Origin: Inia geoffrensis
Taxonomy: Eukaryota > Chordata > Mammalia > Artiodactyla > Iniidae
Direction: 5' to 3'
Assembly: GCA_036417435.1 (NCBI GenBank)
Contig: CM070913.1
Location: 2,780,680 to 2,844,679 of the forward strand
DNA length: 64,000 bases
Shown: positions 1 to 14,240 of the stretch, in pieces
Layout: each line of letters starts with the position of its first letter
Numbering within the stretch: the first letter of the stretch is position 1
The notes under the pieces: model-generated
Told to the model about the DNA's origin: nothing
Seen by the model: the letters and a program-made list of their open reading frames with translations, nothing else
Databases searched by the model: none
Made by a program: the position numbers and the translations under genes

Positions 1-153
1 CCCTAATCCCTCCCCATTCCTTAACCCTAACCCTAACCCCATCCCTAAACCTGACCCACTTCCGATGCCCTACCCTAACCAATGCCCTAATCTTAACCAG
101 TACACAAACACTAACTCATGCCCTCAAACGTACGCTAACCCTTAAGCATTATC
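1..153 (+). repeat. Partial H monomer at window start
   Basis: Truncated by the window edge: about 15 bases of the 168-bp H monomer are missing on the left. Diagnostic H words are present: CCTTAACCC, AACCCCATCCCTAAACC, CACTTCCGATGCCC and ACACAAACACTAACTCATG. It leads directly into an A monomer at 154, the normal H-to-A succession, so the array continues to the left of the window. Confidence 0.9.
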
Positions 154-2001
154 GTACCCTATCCTGTACCCTAATCCCTCCCCATTCCCTAACCCTAACC
201 CTAAGCGAAACCCTGAACGTGACCCTTTTTCGAGGCCTTACCCTCATCGGTGCCGTTGTCTTAACCAGTACACCAACACTAACTCGTGCCCTCACACTTA
301 CGCTAAACCTTAAGCATTGTCGTACCCTAACCTGTACCCTAATACCTCTCCATTCCCTAACCCTAACCCTAACCCGAATCCTAACCCTGACCCTCACCCG
401 AAGCCTTACCCTCACCCGTGCCCTAATCTTAACCAGGACACCAAGACTAACTCGTGCCCTCAAACGTACGCTAACACTAAACCGCAGCGGTACCCTAACC
501 TGTACCCTAATCCCTCTCCATTCCCTAACCCTAACCCTAACCTGAAACCTAACCATGACACTCAGCCGAAACTTTACCCTCACCCGTGTCCTAATTTTAA
601 CCAGTACATCAACACTAACCCATGCCCTCTAACGTACGCCAACCCTAAGCCATTGCCGTACCCTAACCTATACCCTAATCCCTCCCCATTCCCTAACCCT
701 AACCCTAAGCGAAACCCTGAACGTGACCCTTTTCCAAGGCCTTACCCTCATCGGTGCCGTTGTCTTAACCAGTACACCAACACTAACTCGTGCGCTCACA
801 CTTAAGCTAACCCTTAAGCATTGTCGTACCCTAACCTGTACCCTAATCCCTCTCCATTCCCTAGCACTAACCCTAACCCGAATCCTAACCCTGACCCTCA
901 CCCGAAGCCTTACCCTCACACGTGCCCTAATCTTAACCAGGACACCAACACTAACTCGTGCCCTCAAACGTACGCTAACACTAAACTGCAGCGGTACCCT
1001 AACCTGTACCCTAATCCCTCTCCATTCCCTAACCCTAACCCTAACCTGAAACCTAACCATGACACTCACCCGACACTTTACCCGCACCCGTGTCCCAATA
1101 TTAACCAGTACATCAACACTAACCCATGCCCTCTAACGTATGCCAACCCTAAGCCATTGCCGTACCCTAACCTGTACCCTAATCAATCCCCATTCCCTAA
1201 CCCTAACCCTAACCCTAACCCTTAACGTGACCCTCTTCCGAGGCCTTACCCTCGCCCGTGCCCTAATCGTAAGCAGTACACTAACACTAACTAGTGACCT
1301 CACACTTATGCTAAACATTAAGCGTTTTGGTACCCTAAACTGTGCCCTAATATCTCCCCATTCCCTAACCCTAACCCTAACCCGAAATCTATCCCTGACC
1401 CCCACCCGAAACCTTACCCTCACACGTGTCCTAATCTTAACCAGGACACCAACACTAACTCGTGCCCTCACACGTACGCTAACCCTTAATCGTTGTCGTA
1501 CCCTAAACTGTACCCTAATCCCTCCCCATTCCCTAACCCTAACCCTAACCCGAATCCTAACCCTGACCCTCACCCGAAGCCTTACCCTCACCCGTGCCCT
1601 AATCTTAACAAGGACACTAACACTAACCCTTGCCCTCACACGAATGCTAACCCTTAAGCACTGTCGTACCGTAAGCTATACCCTAATCCCTCTGCATTCC
1701 TTAACCCTAGCCCTAACGCGAATCCTAACCCTGACCCTCACCCGAAGCCTTACCCTCACCTGTGCCCTAATCTTAACCAGGACACCAACACTAACTCGTG
1801 CCCTCACACGTACGCTAAACCTTAAGCGTTGTCATACCCTAAATTGTACCCTAATCCCTCCCCATTCCTTAACCCTAACCCTAACCCCATCCCTAAACCT
1901 GACCCACTTCCGATGCCCTACCCTAACCAATGCCCTAATCTTAACCAGTACACAAACACTAACTCATGCCCTCAAACGTACGCTAACCCTTAAGCATTGT
2001 C
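154..2001 (+). repeat. Array block 1: one 3-mer (A-B-C) and one 8-mer copy
   Basis: A monomers start at 154 and 658, and the next at 2002. The first copy holds only A, B and C (504 bp). It is followed by a monomer at 658-825 whose first five hexamers look like D (CATTGCC junction, AACCTATACCC) and whose remainder is A. The second copy then runs B 826, C 994, D 1162, E 1330, F 1498, G 1666, H 1834. The short copy is therefore explained by one exchange between a D and an A monomer. Confidence 0.88.
658..825 (+). repeat. Chimeric monomer D/A
   Basis: The left flank is a normal C tail ending CCATTGCC, which usually leads into D. From TCCCTCCCCATTCC onward the monomer reads as A (TAAGCGAAACCC, TTTTCCAAGGCC, TCATCGGTGCCG). 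The length is 168 bp, so the switch kept register. It removes D to H from the preceding HOR copy. Confidence 0.8.
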
Positions 2002-4184
2002 GTACCCTATCCTGTACCCTAATCCCTCCCCATTCCCTAACCCTAACCCTAAGCGAAACCCTGAACGTGACCCTTTTCCGAGGCCTTACCCTCATCGGTG
2101 CCGTTGTCTTAACCAGTACACCAACACTAACTCGTGCCCTCACACTTACGCTAACCCTTAAGCATTGTCGTACCCTAACCTGTACCCTAATCCCTCTCCA
2201 TTCCCTAACCCTAACCCTAACCCGAATCCTAGCCCTGACCCTCACCCGAAGCCTTACCCTCACCCGTTCCCTAATCTTAACCAGGACACCAAGACTAACT
2301 AGTGCCCTCAAACGTACGCTAACACTAAACCGCAGCGGTACCCTAACCTGTAACCTAATCCCTCTCCATTCCCTAACCCTAACCCTAACCTGAAACCTAA
2401 CCATGACACTCATCCGAAACTTTACCCTCACCCGTGTCCTAATTTTAACCAGTACATCAACACTAACCCATGCCCTCTAAAGTACGCCAACCCTAAGCCA
2501 TTGCCGTACCCTAACCTGTACCCTAATCAATCCCCATTCCCTAACCCTAACCCTAACCCTAAACCTTAACGTGACCCTCTTCCGAGGCCTTATCCTCACC
2601 CGTGCCCTAATCGTAAGCAGTACACTAACACTAACTAGTGACCTCACACGTACGCTAAACCTTAAGCGTTGTGGTACCCTAAACTGTGCCCTAATATCTC
2701 CCCATTCCCTAACCCTAACCCTAACCCGAATTCTATCCCTGACCCTCACCCGAAACCTTACCCTCACCCGTGCCCTAATCTTAACCAGGACACCAACACT
2801 AACTCGTGCCCTCACACGTACGCTAACCCTTAATCGTTGTCGTACCCTAAACTGTACCCTAATCCCTCCCCATTCCCTAACCCTAACCCTAACCCGAATC
2901 CTAACCCTGACCCTCACCCGAAGCTTTACCCTCACCCGTGCCCTAATCTTAACCAGGACACTAACACTAACCCTTGCCCTCACACGAACGTTAACCCTTA
3001 AACACTGTCATACCCTAAGCTGTAACCGAATCCCTCTGCATTCCTTAACCCTAACCCTAACCCGAATCCTAACCCTGACCCTCATCCGAGGCCTTACTAT
3101 CACCCGTGCCCTAATCTTAACCAGGACACCAACACTAACGCGTGCCCTCACACGTACACTAAACCTTAAGCGTTGTCGTACCCTAAATTGTACCGTAATC
3201 CATCCCCATTCCTTAACCCTAACCCTAACCCCATCCCTAAACCTGACCCACTTCCGATGCCCTACCCTAACCAATGCCTTAATCTTAACCAGTACACCAA
3301 CACTAACTCATGTCCTCAAACGTACGCTAACCCTTAAGCATTGTCGTACCCTATCCTGTACCCTAAACCCTCCCCATTCCCTAACCCTAACCCTAAGCGA
3401 AACCCTGAACGTGACCCTTTTCCGAGGCCTTACCCTCATCGGTGCCGTTGTCTTAACCAGTACACCAACACTAACTCGTGCCCTCACACTTACGCTAACC
3501 CTTAAGCATTGTCGTACCCTAACCTGTACCCTAATCCCTCTCCATTCCCTAACGCTAACCCTAACCCGAATCCTAACCCTGACCCTCACCGAAGCCTTAC
3601 CCTCACCCGTGCCCTAATCTTAACCAGGACACCAAGACTAACTCGTGCCCTCACACGTACGCTAACACTAAACCGCAGCGGTACCCTAACCTGTACCCTA
3701 ATCCTTCTCCATTCCCTAACCCTAACCCTAACCTGAAACCTAACCATGACACTCACCCGAAATTTTACCCTCACCCGTGTCCTAATCTTAACCAGTACAT
3801 CAACACTAACCCATGCCCTCTAACGTACGCCAACCCTAAGCCATTGCCGTACCCTAACCTGTACCCTAATCAATCCCCATTAACTAACCCTAACCCTAAC
3901 CCTAACCCTTAACGTGACCCTCTTCCGAGGCCTTACCCTCACCCGTGCCCTAATCGTAATCAGTACACTAACACTAACTAGTGACCTCACACGTACGCTA
4001 AACCTTAAGCGTTGTGGTGCCCTAAACTGTGCCCTAATATCTCCCCATTCCCTAACCCTAACCCTATCCCGAATTCTATCCCTGACCCTCACCCGAAACC
4101 TTACCCTCACCCGTGCCCTAATCTTAACAAGGACACCAACACTAACTCGTGCCCTCACACGTATGCTAACACTTAATCGTTGTC

Positions 4185-4352
4185 GTACCCTAAACTGTAC
4201 CCTAATCCCTCCCCATTCCTTAACCCTAACCCTAACCCCATCCCTAAACCTGACCCACTTCCGATGCCCTACCCTAACCAATGCCCTAATCTTAACCAGT
4301 ACACAAACACTAACTCATGCCCTCAAACGTACGCTAACCCTTAAGCATTGTC
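4185..4352 (+). repeat. Chimeric monomer F/H (first of five)
   Basis: It opens like F (AAACTGTACCC) and continues like H from CATTCCTTAACCC (AACCCCATCCCTAAACC, ACACAAACACTAACTCATG). It removes the rest of F, all of G and the start of H, turning an 8-mer into a 6-mer. The same junction recurs at 5193-5360, 7539-7706, 9891-10058 and 12243-12410. A shared junction suggests one ancestral crossover that was then amplified, rather than five separate events. Confidence 0.85.
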
Positions 4353-7300
4353 GTACCCTATCCTGTACCCTAATCCCTCCCCATTCCCTAACCCTAACCC
4401 TAAGCGAAACCCTGAACGTGACCCTTTTCCGAGGCCTTACCCTCATCGGTGCCGTTGTCTTAACCAGTACACCAACACTAACTCGTGCCCTCACACTTAC
4501 GCTAACCCTTAAGAATTGTCGTACCCTAACCTGTACCCTAATCCCTCTCCATTCCCTAACCCTAACCCTAACCCGAATCCTAACCCTGACCCTCACCCGA
4601 AGCCTTACCCTCATCCGTGCCCTAATCTTAACCAGGACACCAAGACTAACTCGTGCCCTCACACGTACGCTAACACTAAACCGCAGCAGTACCCTAACCT
4701 GTACCCTAATCCTTCTCCATTCCCTAACCCTAACCCTAACCTGAAACCTAACCATGACACTCACCCGAAACTTTACCCTCACCCGTGTCCTAATTTTAAC
4801 CAGTACATCAACACTAACCCATGCCCTCTAACGTACGGCAACCCTAAGCCATTGCCGTACCCTAACCTGTACCCTAATCAATCCCCATTAACTAACCCTA
4901 ACCCTAACCCTAACCCTTAACGTGACCCTCTTCCGAGGCCTTACCCTCACCCGTGCCCTAATCGTAATCAGTACACTAACACTAACTAGTGACCTCACAC
5001 GTACGCTAAACCTTAAGCGTTGTGGTGCCCTAAACTGTGCCCTAATATCTCCCCATTCCCTAACCCTAACCCTAACCCGAATTCTATCCCTGACCCTCAC
5101 CCGAAACCTTACCCTCACCCGTGCCCTAATCTTAACAAGGACACCAACACTAACTCGTGCCCTCACACGTACGCTAACCCTTAATCGTTGTCGTACCCTA
5201 AACTGTACCCTAATCCCTCCCCATTCCTTAACCCTAACCCTAACCCCATCCCTAAACCTGACCCACTTCCGATGCCCTACCCTAACCAATGCCCTAATCT
5301 TAACCAGTACACAAACACTAACTCATGCCCTCAAACGTACGCTAACCCTTAAGCATTGTCGTACCCTATCCTGTACCCTAATCCATCCCCATTCCCTAAC
5401 CCTAACCCTAAGCGAAACCCTGAACGTGACCCTTTTCCGAGGCCTTACCCTCATCGGTGCCGTTGTCTTAACCAGTACACCAACACTAACTCGTGCCCTC
5501 ACACGCTAACCCATAAGCATTGTCGTACCCTAACCTGTACCCTAATCCCTCTCGATTCCCTAACCCTAGCACTAACCCGAATCCTAACCCTGACCCTCAC
5601 CCGAAGCCTTACCTTCACCCGTGCCCTAATCTTAACCAGGACACCAAGAATAACTCGTGCGCTCAAACGTACGCTAACACTAAACCGCAGCGGTACCCTA
5701 ACCTGTACCCTAATCCCTCTCCATTCCCTAACCCTAACCCTAACCTGAAACCTAACCATGACACTCACCCGAAACTTTACCCTCATCCGTGTCCTAATTT
5801 TAACCAGTACATCAACACTAACCCATGCCCTCTAACGTACACCAACCCTAAGCCATTGCCGTACCCTAAGCTGTACCCTAATCAATCCCCATTCCCTAAC
5901 CCTAACCCTAACCCTAACCCTTAACGTGACCCTCTTCCGAGGCCTTATCCTCAACCGTGCCCTAATCGTAAGCAGTACACTAACACTAACTTGTGACCAC
6001 ACACGTACGCTAAACCTTAAGCGTTGTGGTACCATAAACTGTGCCCTAATATCTCCCCATTCCCTAACCCTAACACTAAACCGAATTCTATCCCTGACCC
6101 TCACCGGAAACCTTACCCTCACCCGTGCCCTAATCTTAACCAGGACACCAACACTAACTCGTGCCCTCACACGTACGCTAACCCTTAATCGTTGTCGTAC
6201 CCTAAACTGTACCCTAATCCCTCCCCATTCCCTAACCCTAACCCTAACCCGAATCCTAACCCTGACCCTCACCCGAAGCCTTACCCTCACCCGTGCCCTA
6301 ATCTTAACCAGGACACTAACACTAACTCTTGCCCTCACACGAACGTTAACCCTTAAACACTGTCGTACCCTAAGCTGTACCCTAATCCCTCTGCATTCCT
6401 TAACCCTAACCCTAACCCGAATCCTAACCCTGACCCTCACCCGAGGCCTTACTCTCACCCGTGCCCTAATCTTAACCAGGACAACAACACTAACGCGTGC
6501 CCTCACACGTACACTAAACCTTAAGCGTTGTCGTACCCTAAATTGTACCCTAATCCATCCCCATTCCTTAACCCTATCCCTAACTCCATCCCTAAACCTG
6601 ACCCACTTGCGATGCCCTACCCTAACCAATGCCCTAATCTTAACCAGTACACCAACACTAACTCATGCCCTCAAACGTACGCTAACCCTTAAGCATTGTC
6701 GTACCCTATCCTGTACCCTAAACCCTCCCCATTCCCTAACCCTAACCCTAAGCGAAACCCTGAACGTGACCCTTTTCCGAGGCCTTACCCTCATCGGTGC
6801 CGTTGTCTTAACCAGTACACCAACACTAACTCGTGCCCTCACACTTACGCTAACCCTTAAGCATTGTCGTACCCTAACCTGTACCCTAATCCCTCTCCAT
6901 TCCCTAACCCTAACCCTAACCCGAATCCTAACCCTGACCCTCACCCGAAGCCTTACCCTCACCCGTGCCCTAATCTTAACCAGGACACCAAGACTAACTC
7001 GTGACCTCACACGTACGCTAACACTAAACCGCAGCGGTACCCTAACCTACCCTAATCCTTCTCCATTCCCTAACCCTAACCCTAACCTGAAACCTAACCA
7101 TGACACTCACCCGAAACTTTACCCTCACCCGTGTCCTAATTTTAACCAGTACATCAACACTAACCCATGCCCTCTAACGTACGCCAACCCTAAGCCATTG
7201 CCGTACCCTAACCTGTACCCTAATCAATCCCCATTAACTAACCCTAACCCTAACCCTAACCCTTAACGTGACCCTCTTCCGAGGCCTTACCCTCACCCGT

Positions 7301-7706
7301 GCCCTAATCGTAATCAGTACACTAACACTAACTAGTGACCTCACACGTACGCTAAACCTTAAGCGTTGTGGTGCCCTAAACTGTGCCCTAATATCTCCCC
7401 ATTCCCTAACCCTAACCCTAACCCGAATTCTATCCCTGACCCTCACCCGAAACCTTACCCTCACCTGTGCCCTAATCTTAACAAGGACACCAACACTAAC
7501 TCGTGCCCTCACACGTACGCTAACCCTTAATGGTTGTCGTACCCTAAACTGTACCCTAATCCCTCCCCATTCCTTAACCCTAACCCTAACCCCATCCCTA
7601 AACCTGACCCACTTCCGATGCCCTACCCTAACCAATGCCCTAATCTTAACCAGTACACAAACACTAACTCATGCCCTCAAACGTACGCTAACCCTTAAGC
7701 ATTGTC

Positions 7707-10058
7707 GTGCCCTATCCTGTACCCTAATCCCTCCCCATTCCGAAACCCTAACCCTAAGCGAAACCCTGAACGTGACCCTTTTCCGAGGCCTTACCCTCAT
7801 CGGTGCCGTTGTCTTAACCAGTACACCAACACTAACTCGTGCCCTCACACTTACGCTAACCCATAAGCATTGTCGTACCCTAACCTGTACCCTAATCCCT
7901 CTCGATTCCCTAACCCTAACCCTAACGCGAATCCTAACCCTGACCCTCACCCGAAGCCTTACCTTCACCCGTGCCCTAATCTTAACCAGGACACCAAGAC
8001 TAACTCGTGCCCTCAAACGTACGCTAACACTAAACCGCAGCGGTACCCTAACCTGTACCCTAATCCCTCTCCATTCCCTAACCCTAACCCTAACCTGAAA
8101 CCTAACCATGACACTCACCCGAAACTTTACTCTCACCCGTGTCCTAATTTTAACCAGTACATCAACACTAACCCATGCCCTCTAACCTACGCCAACCCTA
8201 AGCCATTGCCGTACCCTAACCTGTACCCTAATCAATCCCCATTCCCTAACCCTAACCCTAACCCTAACCCTTAACGTGACCCTCTTCCGAGGCCTTATCC
8301 TCAACCGTGCCCTAATCGTAAGCAGTACACTAACACTAACTTGTGACCTCACACGTACGCTAAACCTTAAGCGTTGTGGTACCCTAAACTGTGCCCTAAT
8401 ATCTCCCGATTCCCTAACCCTAACCCTAAACCGAATTCTATCCCTGACCCTCACCGGAAACCTTACCCTCACCCGTGCCCTAATCTTAACCAGGACACCA
8501 ACACTAACTCGTGCCCTCACACGTACGCTAACACTTAATCGTTGTCGTACCCTAAACTGTACCCTAATCCCTCCCCATTCCCTAACCCTAACCCTAACCC
8601 GAATCCTAACCCTGACCCTCACCCGAAGCCTTACCCTCACCCGTGCCCTAATCTTAACCAGGACACTAACAATAACCCTTGCCCTCACACGAACGTTAAC
8701 CCTTAAACACTGTCATACCCTAAGCTGTACCCTAATCCCTCTGCATTCCTTAACCCTAACCCTAACCCGAATCCTAACCCTGACCCTCACCCGAGGCCTT
8801 ACTCTCACCCGTGCCCTAATCTTAACCAGGACACCAACACTAACGCGTGCCCTCACACGTACACTAAACCTTAAGCGTTGTCGTACCCTAAATTGTACCC
8901 TAATCCATCCCCATTCCTTAACCCTATCCCTAACCCAATCCCTAAACCTGACCCACTTGCGATGCCCTACCCTAACCAATGCCCTAATCTTAACCAGTAC
9001 ACCAACACTAACTCATGCCCTCAAACGTACGCTAACCCTTAAGCATTGTCCTACCCTATCCTGTACCCTAAACCCTCCCCATTCCCTAACCCTAACCCTA
9101 AGCGAAACCCTGAACGTGACCCTTTTCCGAGGCCTTACCCTCATCGGTGCCGTTGTCTTAACCAGTACACCAACACTAACTCGTGACCTCACACTTACGC
9201 TAACCCTTAAGCATTGTCGTACCCTAACCTGTACCCTAATCCCTCTCCATTCCCTAACCCTAACCCTAACCCGAATCCTAACCCTGACAATCACCCGAAG
9301 CCTTACCCTCACCCGTGCCCTAATCTTAACCAGGACACCAAGACTAACTCATGACCTCACACGTACGCTAACACTAAACCGCAGCAGTACCCTAAACTGT
9401 ACCCTAATCCTTCTCCATTCCCTAACCCTAACCCTAACCTGAAACCTAACCATGACACTCACCCGAAACTTTACCCTCACCCGTGTCCTAATTTTAACCA
9501 GTACATCAACACTAACCCATGCCCTCTAACGTATGCCAACCCTAAGCCATTGCCGTACCCTAACCTGTACCCTAATCAATCCCCATTAACTAACCCTAAC
9601 CCTAACCCTAACCCTTAACGTGACCCTCTTCCGAGGCCTTACCCTCACCCGTGCCCTAATCGTAATCAGTACACTAACACTAACTAGTGACCTCACACGT
9701 ACGCTAAACCTTAAGCGTTGTGGTGCCCTAAACTGTGCCCTAATATCTCCCCATTCCCTAACCCTAACCCTAACCCGAATTCTATCCCTGACCATCACCC
9801 GAAACCTTACCCTCACCCGTGCCCTAATCTTAACAAGGACACCAACACTAACTCGTGCCCTCACACGTACGCTAACCCTTAATGGTTGTCGTACCCTAAA
9901 CTGTACCCTAATCCCTCCCCATTCCTTAACCCTAACCCTAACCCCATCCCTAAACCTGACCCACTTCCGATGCCCTACCCTAACCAATGCCCTAATCTTA
10001 ACCAGTACACAAACACTAACTCATGCCCTCAAACGTACGCTAACCCTTAAGCATTGTC
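7707..10058 (+). repeat. One clean copy of the 14-monomer (8+6) super-HOR, 2352 bp
   Basis: The 8-mer 7707-9050 is followed by the 6-mer 9051-10058, exactly 14 x 168 bp, and the pattern repeats at 10059-12410. Matching private variants support a shared origin. B monomers at about 7875 and 10227 both have CTCTCGATTCCC and ACCTTCACCCG, while the alternate B monomers in the 6-mers have CCTTCTCC in the following C. An earlier copy of the pattern starts at 5361 with small deletions. Confidence 0.82.
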
Positions 10059-13000
10059 GTACCCTATCCTGTACCCTAATCCCTCCCCATTCCCTAACCC
10101 TAACCCTAAGCGAAACCCTGAACGTGACCCTTTTCCGAGGCCTTACCCTCATCGGTGCCGTTGTCTTAACCAGTACACCAACACTAACTCGTGCCCTCAC
10201 ACTTACGCTAACCCATAAGCATTGTCGTACCCTAACCTGTACCCTAATCCCTCTCGATTCCCTAACCCTAACCCTAACCCGAATCCTAACCCTGACCCTC
10301 ACCCGAAGCCTTACCTTCACCCGTGCCCTAATCTTAACCAGGACACCAAGACTAACTCGTGCCCTCAAACGTACGCTAACACTAAACCGCAGCGGTACCC
10401 TAACCTGTACCCTAATCCCTCTCCATTCCCTAACCCTAACCCTAACCTGAAACCTAACCATGACACTCACCCGAAACTTTACCCTCACCCGTGTCCTAAT
10501 TTTAACCAGTACATCAACACTAACCCATGCCCTCTAACGTACGCCAACCCTAAGCCATTGCCGTATCCTAACCTGTGCCCTAATCAATCCCCATTCCCTA
10601 ACCCTAACCCTAACCCTAACCCTTAACGTGACCCTCTTCCGAGGCCTTATCCTCAACCGTGCCCTAATCGTAAGCAGTACACTAACACTAACTTGTGACC
10701 TCACACGTACGCTAAACCTTAAGCGTTGTGGTACCCTAAACTGTGCCCTAATATCTCCCCATTCCCTAACCCTAACCCTAAACCGAATTCTATCCCTGAC
10801 CCTCACCCGAAACCTTACCCTCACCCGTGCCCTAATCTTAACCAGGACACCAACACTAACTCGTGCCCTCACACGTACGCTAACCCTTAATCGTTGTCGT
10901 ACCCTAAACTGTACCCTAATCCCTCCCCATTCCCTAACCCTAACCCTAACCCGAATCCTATCCCTGACCCTCACCCGAAGCCTTACCCTCACCCGTGCCC
11001 TAATCTTAACCAGGACACTAACACTAACCCTTGCCCTCACACGAACGTTAACCCTTAAACACTGTCGTACCCTAAGCTGTACCCTAATCCCTCTGCATTC
11101 CTTAACCCTAACCCTAACCCGAATCCTAACCCTGACCCTCACCCGAGGCCTTACTCTCACCCGTGCCCTAATCTTAACCAGGACACCAACACTAACGCGT
11201 GCCCTCACACGTACACTAAACCTTAAGCGTTGTCGTACCCTAAATTGTACCCTAATCCATCCCCATTCTTTAACCCTATCCCTAACCCCATCCCTAAACC
11301 TGACCCACTTGCGATTCCCTACCCTAACCAATGCCCTAATCTTAACCAGTACACCAACACTAACTCATGCCCTCAAACGTACGCTAACCCTTAAGCATTG
11401 TCGTACCCTATCCTGTACCCTAACACCTCCCCATTCCCTAACCCTAACCCTAAGCGAAACCCTGAACGTGACCCTTTTCCGAGCCCTTGCCCTCATCGGT
11501 GCCGTTGTCTTAACCAGTACACCAACACTAACTCGTGCCCTCACACTTACGCTAACCCTTAAGCATTGTCGTACCCTAAACTGTACCCTAATCCCTCTCC
11601 ATTCCCTAACCCTAACCCTAACCCGAATCCTAACCCTGACTCTCACCCGAAGCCTTACCCTCACCCGTGCCCTAATCTTAACCAGGACACCAAGACTAAC
11701 TCGTGCCCTCCAACGTACGCTAACACTAAACCGCAGTGGTACCCTAATCTGTACCCTAATCCTTCTCCATTCCCTAACCCTAACCCTAACCTGAAACCTA
11801 ACCATGACACTCACCCGAAACTTTACCCTCACCCGTGTCCTAATTTTAACCAGTACATCAACACTAACCCATGCCCTCTAACGTACGCCAACCCTAAGCC
11901 ATTGCCGTACCCTAACCTGTACCCTAATCAATCCCCATTAACTAACCCTAACCCTAACCCTAACCCTTAACGTGACCCTCTTCCGAGGCCTTACCCTCAC
12001 CCGTGCCCTAATCGTAAGCAGCACACTAACACTAACTAGTGACCTCACACGTACGCTAAACCTTAAGCGTTGTGGTGCCCTAAACTGTGCCCTAATATCT
12101 CCCCATTCCCTAACCCTAACCCTATCCCTAATTCTATCCCTGACCCTCACCCGAAACCTTACCCTCACCCGTGCCCTAATCTTAACAAGGACACCAACGC
12201 TAACTCGTGCCCTCACACGTACGCTAACCCTTAATCGTTGTCGTACCCTAAACTGTACCCTAATCCCTCCCCATTCCTTAACCCTAACCCTAACCCCATC
12301 CCTAAACCTGACCCACTTCCGATGCCCTACACTAACCAATGCCCTAATCTTAATCAGTACACAAACCCTAACTCATGCCCTCAAAAGTACGCTAACCCTT
12401 AAGCATTGTCGTACCCTGTCCTGTACCCTAATCCCTCCCCATTCCCTAACCCTAACCCTAAGCGAAACCCTGAACGTTACCCTTTTCCGAGGCCTTACCC
12501 TCATCGGTGCCGTTGTCTTAACCAGTACACCAACACTAACTCGTGCCCTCACAATTACGCTAACCCTTAAGCATTGTCGTACCCTAACCTGTACCCTAAT
12601 CCCTCTCCATTCCCTAACCCTAACCCTGACCCTCACCCGAAGCCTTACCCTCACCCGTGCCCTAATCTTAACCAGGACACCAAGACTAACTCGTGCCCTC
12701 AAACGTACGCTAACACTAAACCGCAGCGGTATCCTAACCTGTACCCAAATCCCTCTCCATTCCCTAACCCTAACCCTAACCTGAAACCTAACCATGACAC
12801 TCACCCGAAACTTTACCCTCACCCGTGTCCTAATTTTAACCAGTACATCAACACTAACCCATGCCCTCTAACGTAGGCCAACCCTAAGCCATTGCCGTAC
12901 CCTAACCTGTACCCTAATCAATCCCCATTCCCTAACCCTAACCCTAACCCTAACCCTTAACGTGACCCTCTTCCGAGGCCTTACCCTCACCCGTGCCCTA

Positions 13001-14072
13001 ATCGTAAGCAGTACACTAACACTAACTAGTGACCTCACACGTACGCTAAACCTTAAGCGTTGTGGTACCCTAAACTGTGCCCTAATATCTCCCCATTCCT
13101 TAACCCTAACCCTAACCTGAATCCTAACCCTGACCCTCACCCGAAGCCTTACCCTCACCCGTGCCCTAATCTTAACCAGGACACCAACACTAACTCGTCC
13201 CCTCACATGTACGCTAAACCTTAAGCGTTGTCGTACCCTAAATTGTACCCTAATCCCTCCCCATTCCTTAACCCTAACCCTAACCCCATCCCTAAACCTG
13301 ACCCACTTCCGATGCCCTACCCTAACCAATGCCCTAATCTTAACCACTACACAAACACTAACTCATGCCCTCAAACGTACGCTAACCCTTAAGCATTGTC
13401 GTACCCTATCCTGTACCCTAATCCCTCCCCATTCCCTAACCCTAACCCTAAGCGAAACCCTGAACGTGACCCTTTTCCGAGGCCTTACCCTCATCGGTGC
13501 CGTTGTCTTAACCAGTACACCAACACTAACTCGTGCCCTCACACTTACGCTAACCCATAAGCATTGTCGTACCCTAACCTGTACCCTAATCCCTCTCGAT
13601 TCCCTAACCCTAACCCTAACCCGAATCCTAACCCTGACCCTCACCCGAAGCCTTACCTTCACCCGTGCCCTAATCTTAACCAGGACACCAAGACTAACTC
13701 GTGCCCTCAAACGTACGCTAACACTAAACCGCAGCGGTACCCTAACCTGTACCCTAATCCCTCTCCATTCCCTAACCCTAACCCTAACCTGAAACCTAAC
13801 CATGACACTCACCCGAAACTTTACCCTCACCCGTGTCCTAATTTTAACCAGTACATCAACACTAACCCATGCCCTCTAACGTACGCCAACCCTAAGCCAT
13901 TGCCGTACCCTTACCTGTACCCTAATCAATCCCCTTTCCCTAACCCTAACCCTAACCCTAACCCTTAACGTGACCCTCTTCCGAGGCCTTATCCTCAACC
14001 GTGCCCTAATCGTAAGCAGTACACTAACACTAACTTGTGACCTCACACGTACGCTACACCTTAAGCGTTGTG

Positions 14073-14240
14073 TTACCCTAAACTGTGCCCTAATATCTCC
14101 CCATTCCCTAACCCTAACCCTAAACCGAATTCTATCCCTGACCCTCACCCGAAGCCTTACCCTCACCCGTGCCCTAATCTTAACCAGGACACTAACACTA
14201 ACCCTTGCCCTCACACGAAAGTTAACCCTTAAACACTGTC
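14073..14240 (+). repeat. Chimeric monomer E/F, breakpoint mid-monomer
   Basis: E features (GTGCCCTAATATC, GAATTCTATCCC) are followed by F features (CGAAGCC, GGACACTAACACTAACCC, CACACGAAAG). The switch lies between about 14137 and 14150. Length is 168 bp. Confidence 0.83.

Larger units (their letters stand above)
2002..13400 (+). repeat. Array block 2: 8-mer and 6-mer copies, largely a 2352-bp super-repeat
   Basis: A monomers start at 2002, 3346, 4353, 5361, 6701, 7707, 9051, 10059, 11403 and 12411. The copies are 8, 6, 6, 8, 6, 8, 6, 8, 6 and 6 monomers. From 5361 to 12410 the 8+6 alternation is strict, giving a 14-monomer period of 2352 bp, shortened slightly by small deletions. Five of the 6-mers end with the same F/H chimera. 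The last copy (12411-13400) has a different E/G chimera at 13065-13232. Small deletions: 1 bp in B near 3592, 4 bp in A near 5503, 2 bp in C near 7047, 18 bp in B near 12625. Confidence 0.88.

Noticed and set aside
317..805. Pro-Asn-rich frames resembling low-complexity surface or ice-binding proteins
   Set aside because: They are the CCT-AAC reading of the same hexamers, start at TTG within B monomers and overlap other open frames in both directions. Their similarity to repetitive proteins is compositional only.
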